Position numbers and translations under genes: made by a program
Shown: one piece after another, positions 1 through 7,241 of the stretch
Position numbering within the stretch: the stretch's first letter is position 1
Layout of the letters: each line of letters opens with the position of its first letter
From: CAZOZP01 sp964584325
GTDB taxonomy: Bacteria; Bacteroidota; Ignavibacteria; Ignavibacteriales; Melioribacteraceae
Length of the DNA: 12,302 nucleotides
Assembly (NCBI GenBank): GCA_964584325.1
Contig: CAZOZP010000081.1
Location: 1-12,302 of the forward strand
Direction of reading: 5' to 3'
The notes under the pieces: model-generated
Told to the model about the DNA's origin: nothing
What the model saw: the letters and a program-made list of their open reading frames with translations, nothing else
Database searches by the model: none

Positions 1-75
1 CGGGGTTACCCAAATTATTCTTTCTTTGCAATGGTATTCAGTGATAAAGATTTTCCAACGAATAATTTGGGTTTA
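1..75 (+). repeat. 75-bp palindromic dispersed repeat, copy 1
   Basis: A 13-bp perfect inverted repeat (ACCCAAATTATTC at 8-20, GAATAATTTGGGT at 60-72) encloses a 39-nt centre. The same 75-bp unit occurs in reverse orientation at 7086-7160. By eye about 59 of 75 positions agree without gaps: the outer 20 and 15 bases are identical and differences are confined to the centre. Conserved ends with a variable middle suggest a structured interspersed element (REP- or MITE-like). No transposase is seen nearby. Base 1 is exactly the edge of the repeat, so the element may continue outside the window. Confidence 0.8.
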
Positions 76-358
76 ATTAGCGTTCTCAGATAAAACGGAA
101 CTTACATCTATCATTTATTTTGTAACCATTAGTGCTCCAATCTAAGGAGTTGAATTTACAATAACATTTCAATTCAGTATCCATTAAGTGAAAGATTTCC
201 CTTTTACGGAAAACATTTCTTATATTTCACACGTAAATTTTGTTTAGATAGAATTGTCTTATTCATACCGTTTTTTTTTCATGGCAAATTATTCTAATAA
301 AATTTTGTTGTAACATTTTGTATAAAATCCCCCAAAAAATATTTCTGCAGGAGATTAA
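76..358. other. AT-rich leader without a recognisable gene
   Basis: Between the first repeat and the DUF1846 start there is AT-rich DNA with many short T runs. I see no coding frame with recognisable protein similarity and no RNA gene. It should contain the promoter of the downstream gene; the closest -10-like string is TATAAAAT around 321-328, without a convincing -35 partner. Confidence 0.5.
349..354 (+). promoter_or_regulatory. Shine-Dalgarno AGGAGA for the DUF1846 gene
   Basis: AGGAGA lies 4 nt before the ATG at 359 and supports this start. The first in-frame residues (MSFNIGFD) also match the usual beginning of the family. Confidence 0.75.
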
Positions 359-1876
359 ATGTCGTTTAACATCGGATTTGATAATGATAAATATTTGCGA
401 GAACAGTCTGCCGCTATCATTGAAAGGGTAGAAAAATTTAACGACAAACTTTATCTTGAATTCGGAGGCAAGCTTTTATTCGATTTCCATGCTGCGAGAG
501 TTCTTCCGGGATTTGATCCGAATGTAAAGATGCGTTTGCTGCAGAAACTTAAAGACAGAATTGAGGTGATTCTTTGCATATATGCCGGTGATATTGAGCG
601 TAAGAAGATGCGGGCAGATTTCGGTATTACCTACGATTCCGATTCACTTAAAACCATTGACGATTTTGCCCATTGGGGTGTTAAAATTGCAGCTGTTGTT
701 ATTACGAGATATGAAAACCAACCTGCCGCAAAGGCTTTTAAGAACAAACTTGAACGAAGAGGAATTAAAGTCTATACACACGGATTCACAAAAGGCTACC
801 CTACTGATATTGATCTTATTGTAAGCGATGAAGGCTACGGTGAAAACGAATTTATCCATACTGAAAAACCGATAGTAGTAGTTACCGGGCCGGGGCCAAA
901 CAGCGGAAAACTTGCTACTTGTCTTTGTCAGTTATACCACGAATACAAGAACGGCAACAAAGCCGGATATGCAAAGTTCGAGACATTTCCAATCTGGAAT
1001 CTGCCGTTAAAGCATAAAGTAAACATTGCATACGAGGCTGCAACGATCGACTTAAAGGATGTTAATCTTCTTGACCATTTCCATCTTGATGCCTACGGTG
1101 AAAAAGCAGTAAATTATAACCGTGATATGGAAGCTTTCCCGCTATTGAAAAGAATATTGGAAAAGATTACTGGCGAAGAATGTTTTTATAAATCGCCCAC
1201 CGATATGGGTGTAAACCGTGCGGGATACGGTATTGTTGATGATGCAGCCGTTCAGGAAGCCGCACATCAGGAAATAATAAGACGATATTTCAGAGCCGCC
1301 TGCGAATATGCAATGGGCTTTTCCGAAAAATCAACCCGTGACAGCGCCGAACTTATAATGAAAAACATTAATGCTTCGCCTGAAAACAGAATTGTTGTTA
1401 AGCCTGCAAGAGATGCCGCTTCGGATGCAAAGGAATGCGGAAAAGGAAATGAAGGAATTTTCTGCGGTGCCGCAATTGAACTTAAAGACGGTACGATTAT
1501 TACGGGGAAGAATTCAAAACTGATGCATGCCGCTTCGAGCCTTATTCTGAATGCAACAAAACATTTAGCCGGACTGCCGGATAATCTTCATTTGCTTCCT
1601 GCAAACATTACCGATTCAATTACTTATCTGAAACGCGATATTCTTAAAAGACGCGAAGCCAGTCTTGATCTTGAGGAAACGCTGATTGCCCTAAGCATAA
1701 GCCGAATTTCAAATCCCGCGGCGCAAATGGCTGTTGAAAAGCTTAAAGAACTTGAAGGCTGTGAAGTTCATATGACGCATATTCCTACACCGGGTGATGA
1801 AGCCGGATTAAGAAAGCTCGGAGTTAATCTTACAAGCGACCCGGAGTTTTCTTCAAAGAGTTTGTTTATTGATTAA
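359..1876 (+). CDS. DUF1846 / UPF0371 family protein
   Basis: Protein of 505 aa, full length for the DUF1846 (UPF0371) family, whose members are about 500 aa and were studied mainly by structural genomics. To my knowledge the biochemical role is unsettled. Recognition rests on the characteristic start (MSFNIGFDNDKYLREQS), the LYLEFGGKLLFDFHAARVLP block (31-50), the IYAGDIERKKMRADFGITYD segment (74-93) and a glycine-rich VVVTGPGPNSGKLATCL stretch (173-189). The GPGPNSGK part (177-184) resembles a Walker A loop, although a nucleotide-binding role is inference. The KSPTDMGVNRAGYGIVDD block (278-295) is another family hallmark. The protein has no signal peptide or membrane segment, so it is probably cytoplasmic. 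It has its own Shine-Dalgarno, stands alone, and is followed after 51 nt by a tRNA gene on the same strand. Family assignment is firm; function is unknown. Confidence 0.92.
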   Translation: MSFNIGFDNDKYLREQSAAIIERVEKFNDKLYLEFGGKLLFDFHAARVLPGFDPNVKMRLLQKLKDRIEVILCIYAGDIERKKMRADFGITYDSDSLKTIDDFAHWGVKIAAVVITRYENQPAAKAFKNKLERRGIKVYTHGFTKGYPTDIDLIVSDEGYGENEFIHTEKPIVVVTGPGPNSGKLATCLCQLYHEYKNGNKAGYAKFETFPIWNLPLKHKVNIAYEAATIDLKDVNLLDHFHLDAYGEKAVNYNRDMEAFPLLKRILEKITGEECFYKSPTDMGVNRAGYGIVDDAAVQEAAHQEIIRRYFRAACEYAMGFSEKSTRDSAELIMKNINASPENRIVVKPARDAASDAKECGKGNEGIFCGAAIELKDGTIITGKNSKLMHAASSLILNATKHLAGLPDNLHLLPANITDSITYLKRDILKRREASLDLEETLIALSISRISNPAAQMAVEKLKELEGCEVHMTHIPTPGDEAGLRKLGVNLTSDPEFSSKSLFID

Positions 1877-1905
1877 TAAACAAATGAAATATTTATTTTA
1901 TTAGT

Positions 1906-1913
1906 TATATTTG
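1906..1913 (+). promoter_or_regulatory. Possible -7 promoter element of the tRNA gene
   Basis: TATATTTG fits the TAnnTTTG -7 consensus described for Bacteroidetes sigma factors and ends 15 nt before the mature tRNA 5' end. No clear TTG-type -33 element is seen at the expected spacing, so the call is weak. Whether Ignavibacteria use this consensus is an assumption. Confidence 0.3.
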
Positions 1914-1927
1914 GAATACTATTTTTT

Positions 1928-2001
1928 GCCCCGGTAGCTCAGCTGGATAGAGTGACGGTTTCCGGAACCGCAGGTCGGAGGTTCGAATCCTCTCCGGGGT
2001 A
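1928..2001 (+). tRNA. tRNA-Arg (anticodon CCG)
   Basis: A complete 74-nt cloverleaf can be folded by hand. The acceptor stem is GCCCCGG with CCGGGGT plus discriminator A, with a G-U first pair. The D arm is GCTC/GAGT with the GG of the D loop. The anticodon loop is TTCCGGA with anticodon CCG, reading the arginine codon CGG. The T arm is GGAGG/CCTCT with loop TTCGAAT. The 3' CCA is not encoded and must be added by the CCA-adding enzyme. The first anticodon-stem pair (27-43) is an A-C mismatch; the other four pairs are sound. It sits between the DUF1846 gene and a hairpin terminator. Confidence 0.95.
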
Positions 2002-2007
2002 CAAATA

Positions 2008-2040
2008 AAAGCCCTTGAAACATAATGTTTTAAGGGCTTT
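2008..2040. terminator. Bidirectional hairpin terminator between tRNA-Arg and the MscS gene
   Basis: AAAGCCCTT (2008-2016) pairs with AAGGGCTTT (2032-2040). Pairing continues inward through a G-U pair and AAACAT/ATGTTT, leaving almost no unpaired loop. It follows the tRNA by 6 nt. On the minus strand the stem runs into TTTTATTTG, a usable U tract, so the hairpin probably also ends the convergent MscS transcript, whose stop is 37 nt away. Confidence 0.8.
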
Positions 2041-2077
2041 AGCTTTATATGCAATATTCAAATAATTTCCCTCTCTT

Positions 2078-3958
2078 TTATTTATTTTCTTCCTTTTTCT
2101 CAGATTTCAGAGCAACAGTAATCGCCGGGGCAGAATAATCTTCAGGCAAATAACTTGCGGGAATTGTACTCATACTTCCGTCTCTTGCAGCACGATAATG
2201 GGGCGACATAATTTCTATTCCTCTTTCATTGCAGCAATCCTGAATATTCCTGTGAAGATCAGAAAAGATTACAGCCTGTCTGCCTGCATCCTTTGTAAAA
2301 GCATTGAGCTGATATGCCACATAGAAATCCTCAAGACTCGTCTGAAGCACGAACGGGGGCGGGTCCTTTAGTAATAGATTCGTACGGGATGCTGCATCAA
2401 TAAGTGCCTGCTCAATATCTTTCCATGGCACATCATATCCTATAGTTACCGTAGTGTGAATTATCAGTCCGTCTTTCTTAGCATATGAACTATAATTTGT
2501 AGTATTGCCGGAAAGCACTGTCGAATTCGGGATTGTTATTTCTTCATTTTTGGGAGTTCTCAGCCTTGTTACCAGAAGAGTTTTTTCAACAACATCTCCG
2601 GTAATATCTCCTATTTTTATCCTGTCGCCAATCTTGAACGGCCGCATATATGTAATCACCATTCCGGCAACCATATTGGCAATTGCAGAGGAAGAACCCA
2701 GCGAAAACAACACTCCGAGAAATACTGAAACACCTTTAAATATATCAGAATCAGAACCCGGCAGATACGGAAAAATCATAACGAAAAAGAATGCATAGAG
2801 AAGTATTCTCAGTACTGAAAATGTGGGCATTGCCCAATCGCTGTAAAATCCGTTTATCCGGAGTTTCCCGGATTCAATTTCATCAAAAATATATTTCACT
2901 AATCTTATAAAATATTTCATCACAATGAATATCACAAGAATTCTTATGAGATTCGGCAGGTAATCCCAAACCGCAACGAATATTCCGGTAAAGGGTGCCC
3001 AGATAAGAAGGAAAAGATCATCTGCCCAGCCTCTTGTAAACGGAAATATGCTGAAAAGTATCGGAAGCGTGATATATGCAGTAAGAAAGTAAATAAAAAG
3101 TCTCAGCAAATTAACAGAAATCATCATAATTCTTAATTCCTGCTCCGCAGTAAGAAATGTATAATCGTGGTAACTTAAATCTTTTAACCATTTGTCTTTG
3201 TTCGAATCAATATATTTTTGGAGTTGATTGAATGCTTTCGCTATCAGCTTTATAAGAAGCCAGACAATTAACAATACAAGAATCACCAAACCGATTCTCG
3301 TAAGAATCTTCACAAGACTATATTCATCTCTTGCTTTTGCAATTGAATTAAGAATCAAATCCTTGTATTCGGAAGCCAGTTCAGTTTGCGATTTCCCCTG
3401 CCAAAGAGCATCGGTTTCCGTTACACTTAATACTATCAGTTCTCCGTAAACCAAATCGGTAGTATAGTCGGATTTCATAAGAATAACCGAATCGGGTTTA
3501 AAGAAATCATCATCATAGAGCTTCTGAATACGAGTAGAAATGTTCTCTGCTCTTTCTTTTGCCGAAACAGCTCCCAATCTTGCATAAACACGATAAAGAG
3601 TATCTCCAAGTACACCCGTAACCGCGAAACCCGATGCAGTTTTTCTTAAGGAATCTATTCTGTTTTGTTTATACTGTTTAAGACTTTTTTCTCTTTCCTC
3701 AATTTCCTTCAGTTTGCCTTGAAGTTTAATCTTTTCAAGATTGTCACCTGAACGCATCTTATCTAACTGTTTTTCCAGTTCTGCTTTACCTATCGAATCA
3801 GCGATTCTCTGCTGTTCAATCTCACGAAGTTTCCGGTTGTATTCTTCAAGAATTGAAGAATTTAGAGAGTCGGTCTTAGCATATAATGTATCCGGTTGAG
3901 CTGAAACCATCTTCAAAAACAAGAGTAAAAATGCAATAGTAAAAGTTATAAGCCTCAT
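2078..3958 (-). CDS. MscS-family mechanosensitive ion channel with periplasmic N-terminal extension
   Basis: Protein of 626 aa, more than twice the length of minimal MscS (about 286 aa). It should open under membrane tension and release solutes during hypo-osmotic shock. A signal peptide (1-20, ending VSA before QPD) is followed by a charged, coiled-coil-like region (about 35-105) rich in Glu, Lys, Arg and Gln. Further hydrophobic segments lie near 221-240, 279-303, 315-352 and 378-398, before the pore helix at about 405-437. The MscS core is clear: LGSSSAIANMVAGMVITYMR followed by PFKIGDRIKIGDITGDV (440-456) and the beta-domain motif TIPNSTVLSGNTTNYS (475-490). A C-terminal alpha/beta cage domain reaches about residue 590, and a short charged tail (KSEKKEENK) ends the protein. 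AGAGGC 4 nt before the ATG supports the start. The gene is divergent from the exchanger gene. The subfamily with a long extramembrane N-terminus is familiar, but its sensing role is not established here. Confidence 0.95.
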   Translation of the reverse strand: MRLITFTIAFLLLFLKMVSAQPDTLYAKTDSLNSSILEEYNRKLREIEQQRIADSIGKAELEKQLDKMRSGDNLEKIKLQGKLKEIEEREKSLKQYKQNRIDSLRKTASGFAVTGVLGDTLYRVYARLGAVSAKERAENISTRIQKLYDDDFFKPDSVILMKSDYTTDLVYGELIVLSVTETDALWQGKSQTELASEYKDLILNSIAKARDEYSLVKILTRIGLVILVLLIVWLLIKLIAKAFNQLQKYIDSNKDKWLKDLSYHDYTFLTAEQELRIMMISVNLLRLFIYFLTAYITLPILFSIFPFTRGWADDLFLLIWAPFTGIFVAVWDYLPNLIRILVIFIVMKYFIRLVKYIFDEIESGKLRINGFYSDWAMPTFSVLRILLYAFFFVMIFPYLPGSDSDIFKGVSVFLGVLFSLGSSSAIANMVAGMVITYMRPFKIGDRIKIGDITGDVVEKTLLVTRLRTPKNEEITIPNSTVLSGNTTNYSSYAKKDGLIIHTTVTIGYDVPWKDIEQALIDAASRTNLLLKDPPPFVLQTSLEDFYVAYQLNAFTKDAGRQAVIFSDLHRNIQDCCNERGIEIMSPHYRAARDGSMSTIPASYLPEDYSAPAITVALKSEKKEENK

Positions 3959-4195
3959 AACTGCCTCTAAAAATTCTTTATAATATTTTATGTATGAAAT
4001 AATAATCTTTTGTAAAAATAATCAAGCCAGTCAAGGAATCAAAATGATTAATGAAGTTTGAACACAATTGTTGAAATTAATTTTTCAGTTTAATAACATT
4101 TTTACCCTAATTGTATTTCTTCCTCTTTTTTCTTTTCTATTCTTATATTTACACTATTGAATTCAATGACATTTAATCTTAATTGACAGGATAAT
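3959..4195. other. Divergent intergenic region between the MscS and exchanger genes
   Basis: These 237 nt of AT-rich DNA must hold the promoters of two divergent genes. I could not assign -35/-10 pairs with confidence. ACAGGA (4186-4191) before the ATG at 4196 is a moderate ribosome binding site for the exchanger. No RNA gene or repeat was found. Confidence 0.45.
3963..3968 (-). promoter_or_regulatory. Shine-Dalgarno AGAGGC for the MscS gene
   Basis: On the minus strand AGAGGC stands 4 nt before the ATG. The same short motif at nearly the same spacing precedes the M23 and SGNH-like genes in this window, which strengthens all three start choices. Confidence 0.65.
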
Positions 4196-5146
4196 ATGAT
4201 TATTTGGGATATACTTCTTCTTTCAGCCGGTTTTGCACTTTTAATAAAAGGTGCCGACCTTCTTGTTAGCGGAGCTTCATCAATTGCAGCCAATTATGGT
4301 GTTTCACAACTTGTAATCGGACTCACGGTTGTTTCTTTCGGAACATCCACACCGGAGCTGGCAGTTAATCTGATTGCTTCATTTCAGGGAAATTCCGGAA
4401 TAACCATCGGGAATGTTGTTGGGAGCAATATTGCAAATATACTTCTGATACTTGGGATTTCTGCAATAATTTACCCGCTCGGATGTCAGCGAAATACAGT
4501 CTGGCGCGAGATACCTTTTGCCTTCTTAGCCGCTCTTGTACTGCTTGTTATGGCTGCAGACAGTTTCTTTAATGCCGGGGAAAGCCTTATTTCCCGGGGA
4601 GACGGCATAATTCTACTTTTGTTTTTCATAATATTTCTAATTTATGTTTTCGGAATTATGAAAGAAGGAGATGAACCTAATGTTCCTTCAGAAAAACTTT
4701 CGAAAGGGAAATCTATATTTTTCGTGATATCGGGTTTAGCCGGACTGGTTCTCGGCGGAAATTTTATTGTTGATTCTGCAGTTTCAATTGCCCGTATGTT
4801 TTCTATAAGCGAAGCCGTTATCGGATTTACCATTGTTGCCGTAGGAACATCTCTTCCGGAGCTCGCCGCTTCGGCTGTTGCTGCTTACAGAAAAAACGCA
4901 GACATAGCTTTGGGCAATATAGTCGGATCGAACATATTCAATATTTTCCTGATTCTGGGATTAAGTGCTGTGGTAAATCCAATCCCCTCGGGATCTGAAC
5001 TTAATTTTGATTTTATTTTTCTTACAATAGTTTCAGCTCTTCTATTTCTATTTATGTTCACAGGCGGAAAACGTACGGTTGACAGGTGGGAAGGAATTGT
5101 ATTCGTTATTCTTTACGGATTATATATTACCAGGTTTATTGTATAG
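4196..5146 (+). CDS. Na+/Ca2+ exchanger-family (CaCA, YrbG-like) antiporter
   Basis: A 316-aa inner-membrane protein with the internal duplication typical of the CaCA superfamily; it should move Ca2+ against Na+ or H+. The first alpha repeat holds GTSTPE (49-54) and GNVVGSNIANILLILG (72-87); the second holds GTSLPE (217-222) and GNIVGSNIFNIFLILG (240-255). The length equals that of prokaryotic exchangers, and about ten hydrophobic helices are visible, split by a hydrophilic loop near 156-172. By the equal 27-residue spacing, the ion-site positions known from NCX_Mj (E54, N81, E213, D240) correspond here to E54, N81, E222 and N249. The last acidic residue is therefore replaced by Asn, as also occurs in other bacterial members. 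The gene is divergent from the MscS channel gene, suggesting a local ion and osmotic homeostasis theme, though co-regulation is not shown. The apparent AAA/PD-(D/E)XK cassette begins 20 nt after its stop. Ion specificity cannot be read with certainty. Confidence 0.95.
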   Translation: MIIWDILLLSAGFALLIKGADLLVSGASSIAANYGVSQLVIGLTVVSFGTSTPELAVNLIASFQGNSGITIGNVVGSNIANILLILGISAIIYPLGCQRNTVWREIPFAFLAALVLLVMAADSFFNAGESLISRGDGIILLLFFIIFLIYVFGIMKEGDEPNVPSEKLSKGKSIFFVISGLAGLVLGGNFIVDSAVSIARMFSISEAVIGFTIVAVGTSLPELAASAVAAYRKNADIALGNIVGSNIFNIFLILGLSAVVNPIPSGSELNFDFIFLTIVSALLFLFMFTGGKRTVDRWEGIVFVILYGLYITRFIV

Positions 5147-5165
5147 ATTATTTAATTCAACTTAT

Positions 5166-5185
5166 TAATGACAAATTTGGGTTAA
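5166..5185 (+). repeat. 20-bp direct repeat, left copy
   Basis: TAATGACAAATTTGGGTTAA is identical to 7231-7250 in the same orientation, and identity stops on both sides exactly at 20 bases. It begins 20 nt after the exchanger stop codon. The two copies enclose the AAA/PD-(D/E)XK gene and may mark the ends of an inserted cassette of about 2.1 kb. The core AATTTGGGTT also occurs, in part, in the arms of the 75-bp repeats. Confidence 0.85.
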
Positions 5186-5316
5186 CCTGAAACAGCAACG
5201 GGAGAAATTACTTCAATCTGGTATAACGGATTGAACTAAATGAAATAGCCAATTTTTTCTTAGATAATTAACCAGGCATTTGTTATTTTAAGTTTGAACG
5301 AAAACCGGATCTGAAT

Positions 5317-7017
5317 ATGTTAAAGAAAAAGCCTCCTTACGGAATATCTAATTATGAGAAAATAGTAACCGACAATTTTTATTATATCGATAAAACAAAG
5401 TATGTTGAGTTGCTGGAGAGTCTTCCGGAAGATTATATCTTTTTCCTTCGTCCAAGAAAATTCGGTAAATCTCTTTTTGTATCCATGTTAAGTTATTATT
5501 ACGGAATAGAACACAAAGACAGATTTGATAAACTTTTCGGGAATCAATACATCGGAAGCAGACCAACGCAAAAAGCCAACTCTTATTATGTAATTAATTT
5601 TGATTTCAGTGCAGTTTCTTCTCAGGAATCAAATGTATTGTTCAATTCCTTTAATAATAAAATTCTAGATGCGATAAGAGGTTTCAATAATTCATACAAA
5701 TGCTTTGAAAGCAAAGAGATGGAGTATTTTGAATCAATTGAGGATGCCCCCGCTCTTATGACTACTTTTTTAAGATTTTTTGAAGGGAAGCAGCTTAACG
5801 GAAAAATCTATGTTATAATTGATGAATATGAACATTTTACAAATGAATTAATATCTTTCAAACTGACTGAGTTTAGACACATTGTTTCAGGAACCGGGTA
5901 TGTGCGAAAGTTTTATGAAGCAATAAAAATAGGAGTTGGTCAGGGAATTGTTGACCGTTTCTTTGCAACAGGCGTTACACCGGTTACTTTAGATAGTTTA
6001 ACCAGCGGATTTAACATCGCAAAGGATAAGACACTTGATTTCGCTTTAAACGAAATGCACGGCTTCACTAATGAAGAAGTAAAAAATATGCTTGAGTATT
6101 ATGAAATCAAAAATGCTGAGATTGTTCTGAAGGATCTTGAGAGTCTTTATAACGGCAGCCTTTTTAACAGGAGAGCTTCGCAAAGAGTATATAATTCCAA
6201 TATGGTTCTATATTTTTTAACTGAATATCTAAATTCCGGTGAATATCCTGAAAAATTGATTGATAATAACATAGCCAGTGATTACGGAAAAATTCGCAGC
6301 ATTTTCTATCTGAATAATTCTCCCTTACATAGAGAAAAACTCAACGAGATAACAAAGAAAGGTGAAACAACCGCACTCATTACCGAAAAATTCAGTTTTG
6401 AAAGAGATTTTACGGTCGATGATTTTGTTTCATTATTATTCTATAATGGAATGCTTACGATAAAAGAAGGACAACTCTCACTTCTGAATTTTAAAATACC
6501 TAACTATGTAATCAAGGAAATATACTGGAATTTCTTTAAGGACGAGATATTAATACCGGAAGGGAAAAATATAAACACAGACAAACTACAGTCGGCTTTA
6601 AACTCCCTGGCGCAGAATAACAATATTGAAAGATGGATTGAGTGTATTGAAGAAGTAATGACATTACTAAGCAACAGAGATTTGCAAAATTTCGATGAAA
6701 AGTATGTTAAAATGCTCTTTATTACCTTAGCAGCATTATCACAGCTATATATAATTAAAAGCGAACCTGAGATTGAAGGCAAATATCCTGATTTAATGTA
6801 CCTTTACCGCAAACCTTATAAGCCGAATTACCAGTTCCTGTTTGAACTTAAATACTTAAAAACCTCCGAAAGCAATAAATTAAACAAAGCAATTGATGAA
6901 GCCGAAGTACAGGTTAAGAATTATCTCTCAAAACTCGAGACAGGGAATCTGGAAAACCTTATAGCTTATGCAATTGTTTTTGTTGGCAAGAAAGGACATT
7001 TCAGACAAGTGCTTTAG
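5317..7017 (+). CDS. AAA-ATPase-like / PD-(D/E)XK nuclease-superfamily protein
   Basis: Protein of 566 aa with the architecture of the family that joins an AAA-ATPase-like domain (PF09820 type) to a C-terminal PD-(D/E)XK nuclease-like domain (PF08011 type). It is widespread and often multicopy in Bacteroidota and Clostridia, and no function is firmly established. Seen in order: the typical start with YGISNYEKIVTDNFYYIDKT (8-27); a Walker A-like loop RPRKFGKS (45-52); Walker B VIIDEYEHF (166-174); a sensor-like FATGVTPVTLDSLTSGFN (216-233); and LYNGSLF (277-283). The nuclease-like core is PDL (491-493) followed by FELKYLK (509-515), giving the D...ExK signature (D492, E510, K512), which looks intact. 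No signal peptide or membrane helix is seen, so it is cytoplasmic. The ribosome binding site is weak. The gene is alone between two identical 20-bp direct repeats, pointing to acquisition as a unit. Defence, regulatory or selfish roles are all possible; none is shown here. Confidence 0.88.
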   Translation: MLKKKPPYGISNYEKIVTDNFYYIDKTKYVELLESLPEDYIFFLRPRKFGKSLFVSMLSYYYGIEHKDRFDKLFGNQYIGSRPTQKANSYYVINFDFSAVSSQESNVLFNSFNNKILDAIRGFNNSYKCFESKEMEYFESIEDAPALMTTFLRFFEGKQLNGKIYVIIDEYEHFTNELISFKLTEFRHIVSGTGYVRKFYEAIKIGVGQGIVDRFFATGVTPVTLDSLTSGFNIAKDKTLDFALNEMHGFTNEEVKNMLEYYEIKNAEIVLKDLESLYNGSLFNRRASQRVYNSNMVLYFLTEYLNSGEYPEKLIDNNIASDYGKIRSIFYLNNSPLHREKLNEITKKGETTALITEKFSFERDFTVDDFVSLLFYNGMLTIKEGQLSLLNFKIPNYVIKEIYWNFFKDEILIPEGKNINTDKLQSALNSLAQNNNIERWIECIEEVMTLLSNRDLQNFDEKYVKMLFITLAALSQLYIIKSEPEIEGKYPDLMYLYRKPYKPNYQFLFELKYLKTSESNKLNKAIDEAEVQVKNYLSKLETGNLENLIAYAIVFVGKKGHFRQVL

Positions 7018-7085
7018 GCGGCACGAGAAAAAACCGAAGCTGTCTAAAAACGAATGATATTAAACAGCCCCGAATAAGAATTTAT

Positions 7086-7160
7086 TAAACCCAAATTATT
7101 CGTTAGAGAAATCAAATTAGCGAACACCATAATAAATGAAGAATAATTTGGGTAACCCCG
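7086..7160 (-). repeat. 75-bp palindromic dispersed repeat, copy 2 (inverted)
   Basis: The reverse complement matches 1-75 over the same 75-base length with no gaps. The 13-bp arms (7089-7101 and 7141-7153) are fully conserved. Similarity ends abruptly at the TAAAC side (7086). It lies in the space between the AAA/PD-(D/E)XK stop and the right direct repeat, so it is inside the apparent cassette. Copies 1 and 2 are about 7 kb apart in opposite orientation. Confidence 0.85.
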
Positions 7161-7164
7161 CCAT

Positions 7165-7204
7165 ACAAAATCTTATCCCGCATTTTGCGGGATTTAGATT
7201 TTGT
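7165..7204. terminator. Long hairpin between convergent genes
   Basis: ACAAAATCT (7165-7173) pairs with AGATTTTGT (7196-7204), and inside it ATCCCGCA (7175-7182) pairs with TGCGGGAT (7186-7193) around a TTT loop. Seventeen base pairs form, with one small internal asymmetry (T against TT). A long T tract is lacking, so a terminator role for the convergent AAA/PD-(D/E)XK and rubrerythrin genes is plausible but not certain. It may instead be a structural part of the repeat complex that occupies 7086-7250. Confidence 0.55.
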
Positions 7205-7210
7205 AAGGCG

Positions 7211-7241
7211 ATTTGTCATTATTATTTTCCTAATGACAAAT
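7211..7241. repeat. 11-bp inverted repeat overlapping the right direct repeat
   Basis: ATTTGTCATTA (7211-7221) is the exact reverse complement of TAATGACAAAT (7231-7241), with a 9-nt loop. The right arm is the first part of the 20-bp direct repeat. The left direct-repeat copy at 5166 has no such partner arm, so the two cassette ends are not equivalent. Confidence 0.7.

Noticed and set aside
1928..2001. tRNA used as an integration site (att)
   Set aside because: No repeat of the tRNA 3' end was noticed elsewhere in the window and no integrase gene is present.
4183..4188. TTGACA as a -35 box of the exchanger gene
   Set aside because: It lies only 7 nt before the start codon and overlaps the ribosome binding region, leaving no room for a -10 element and leader.
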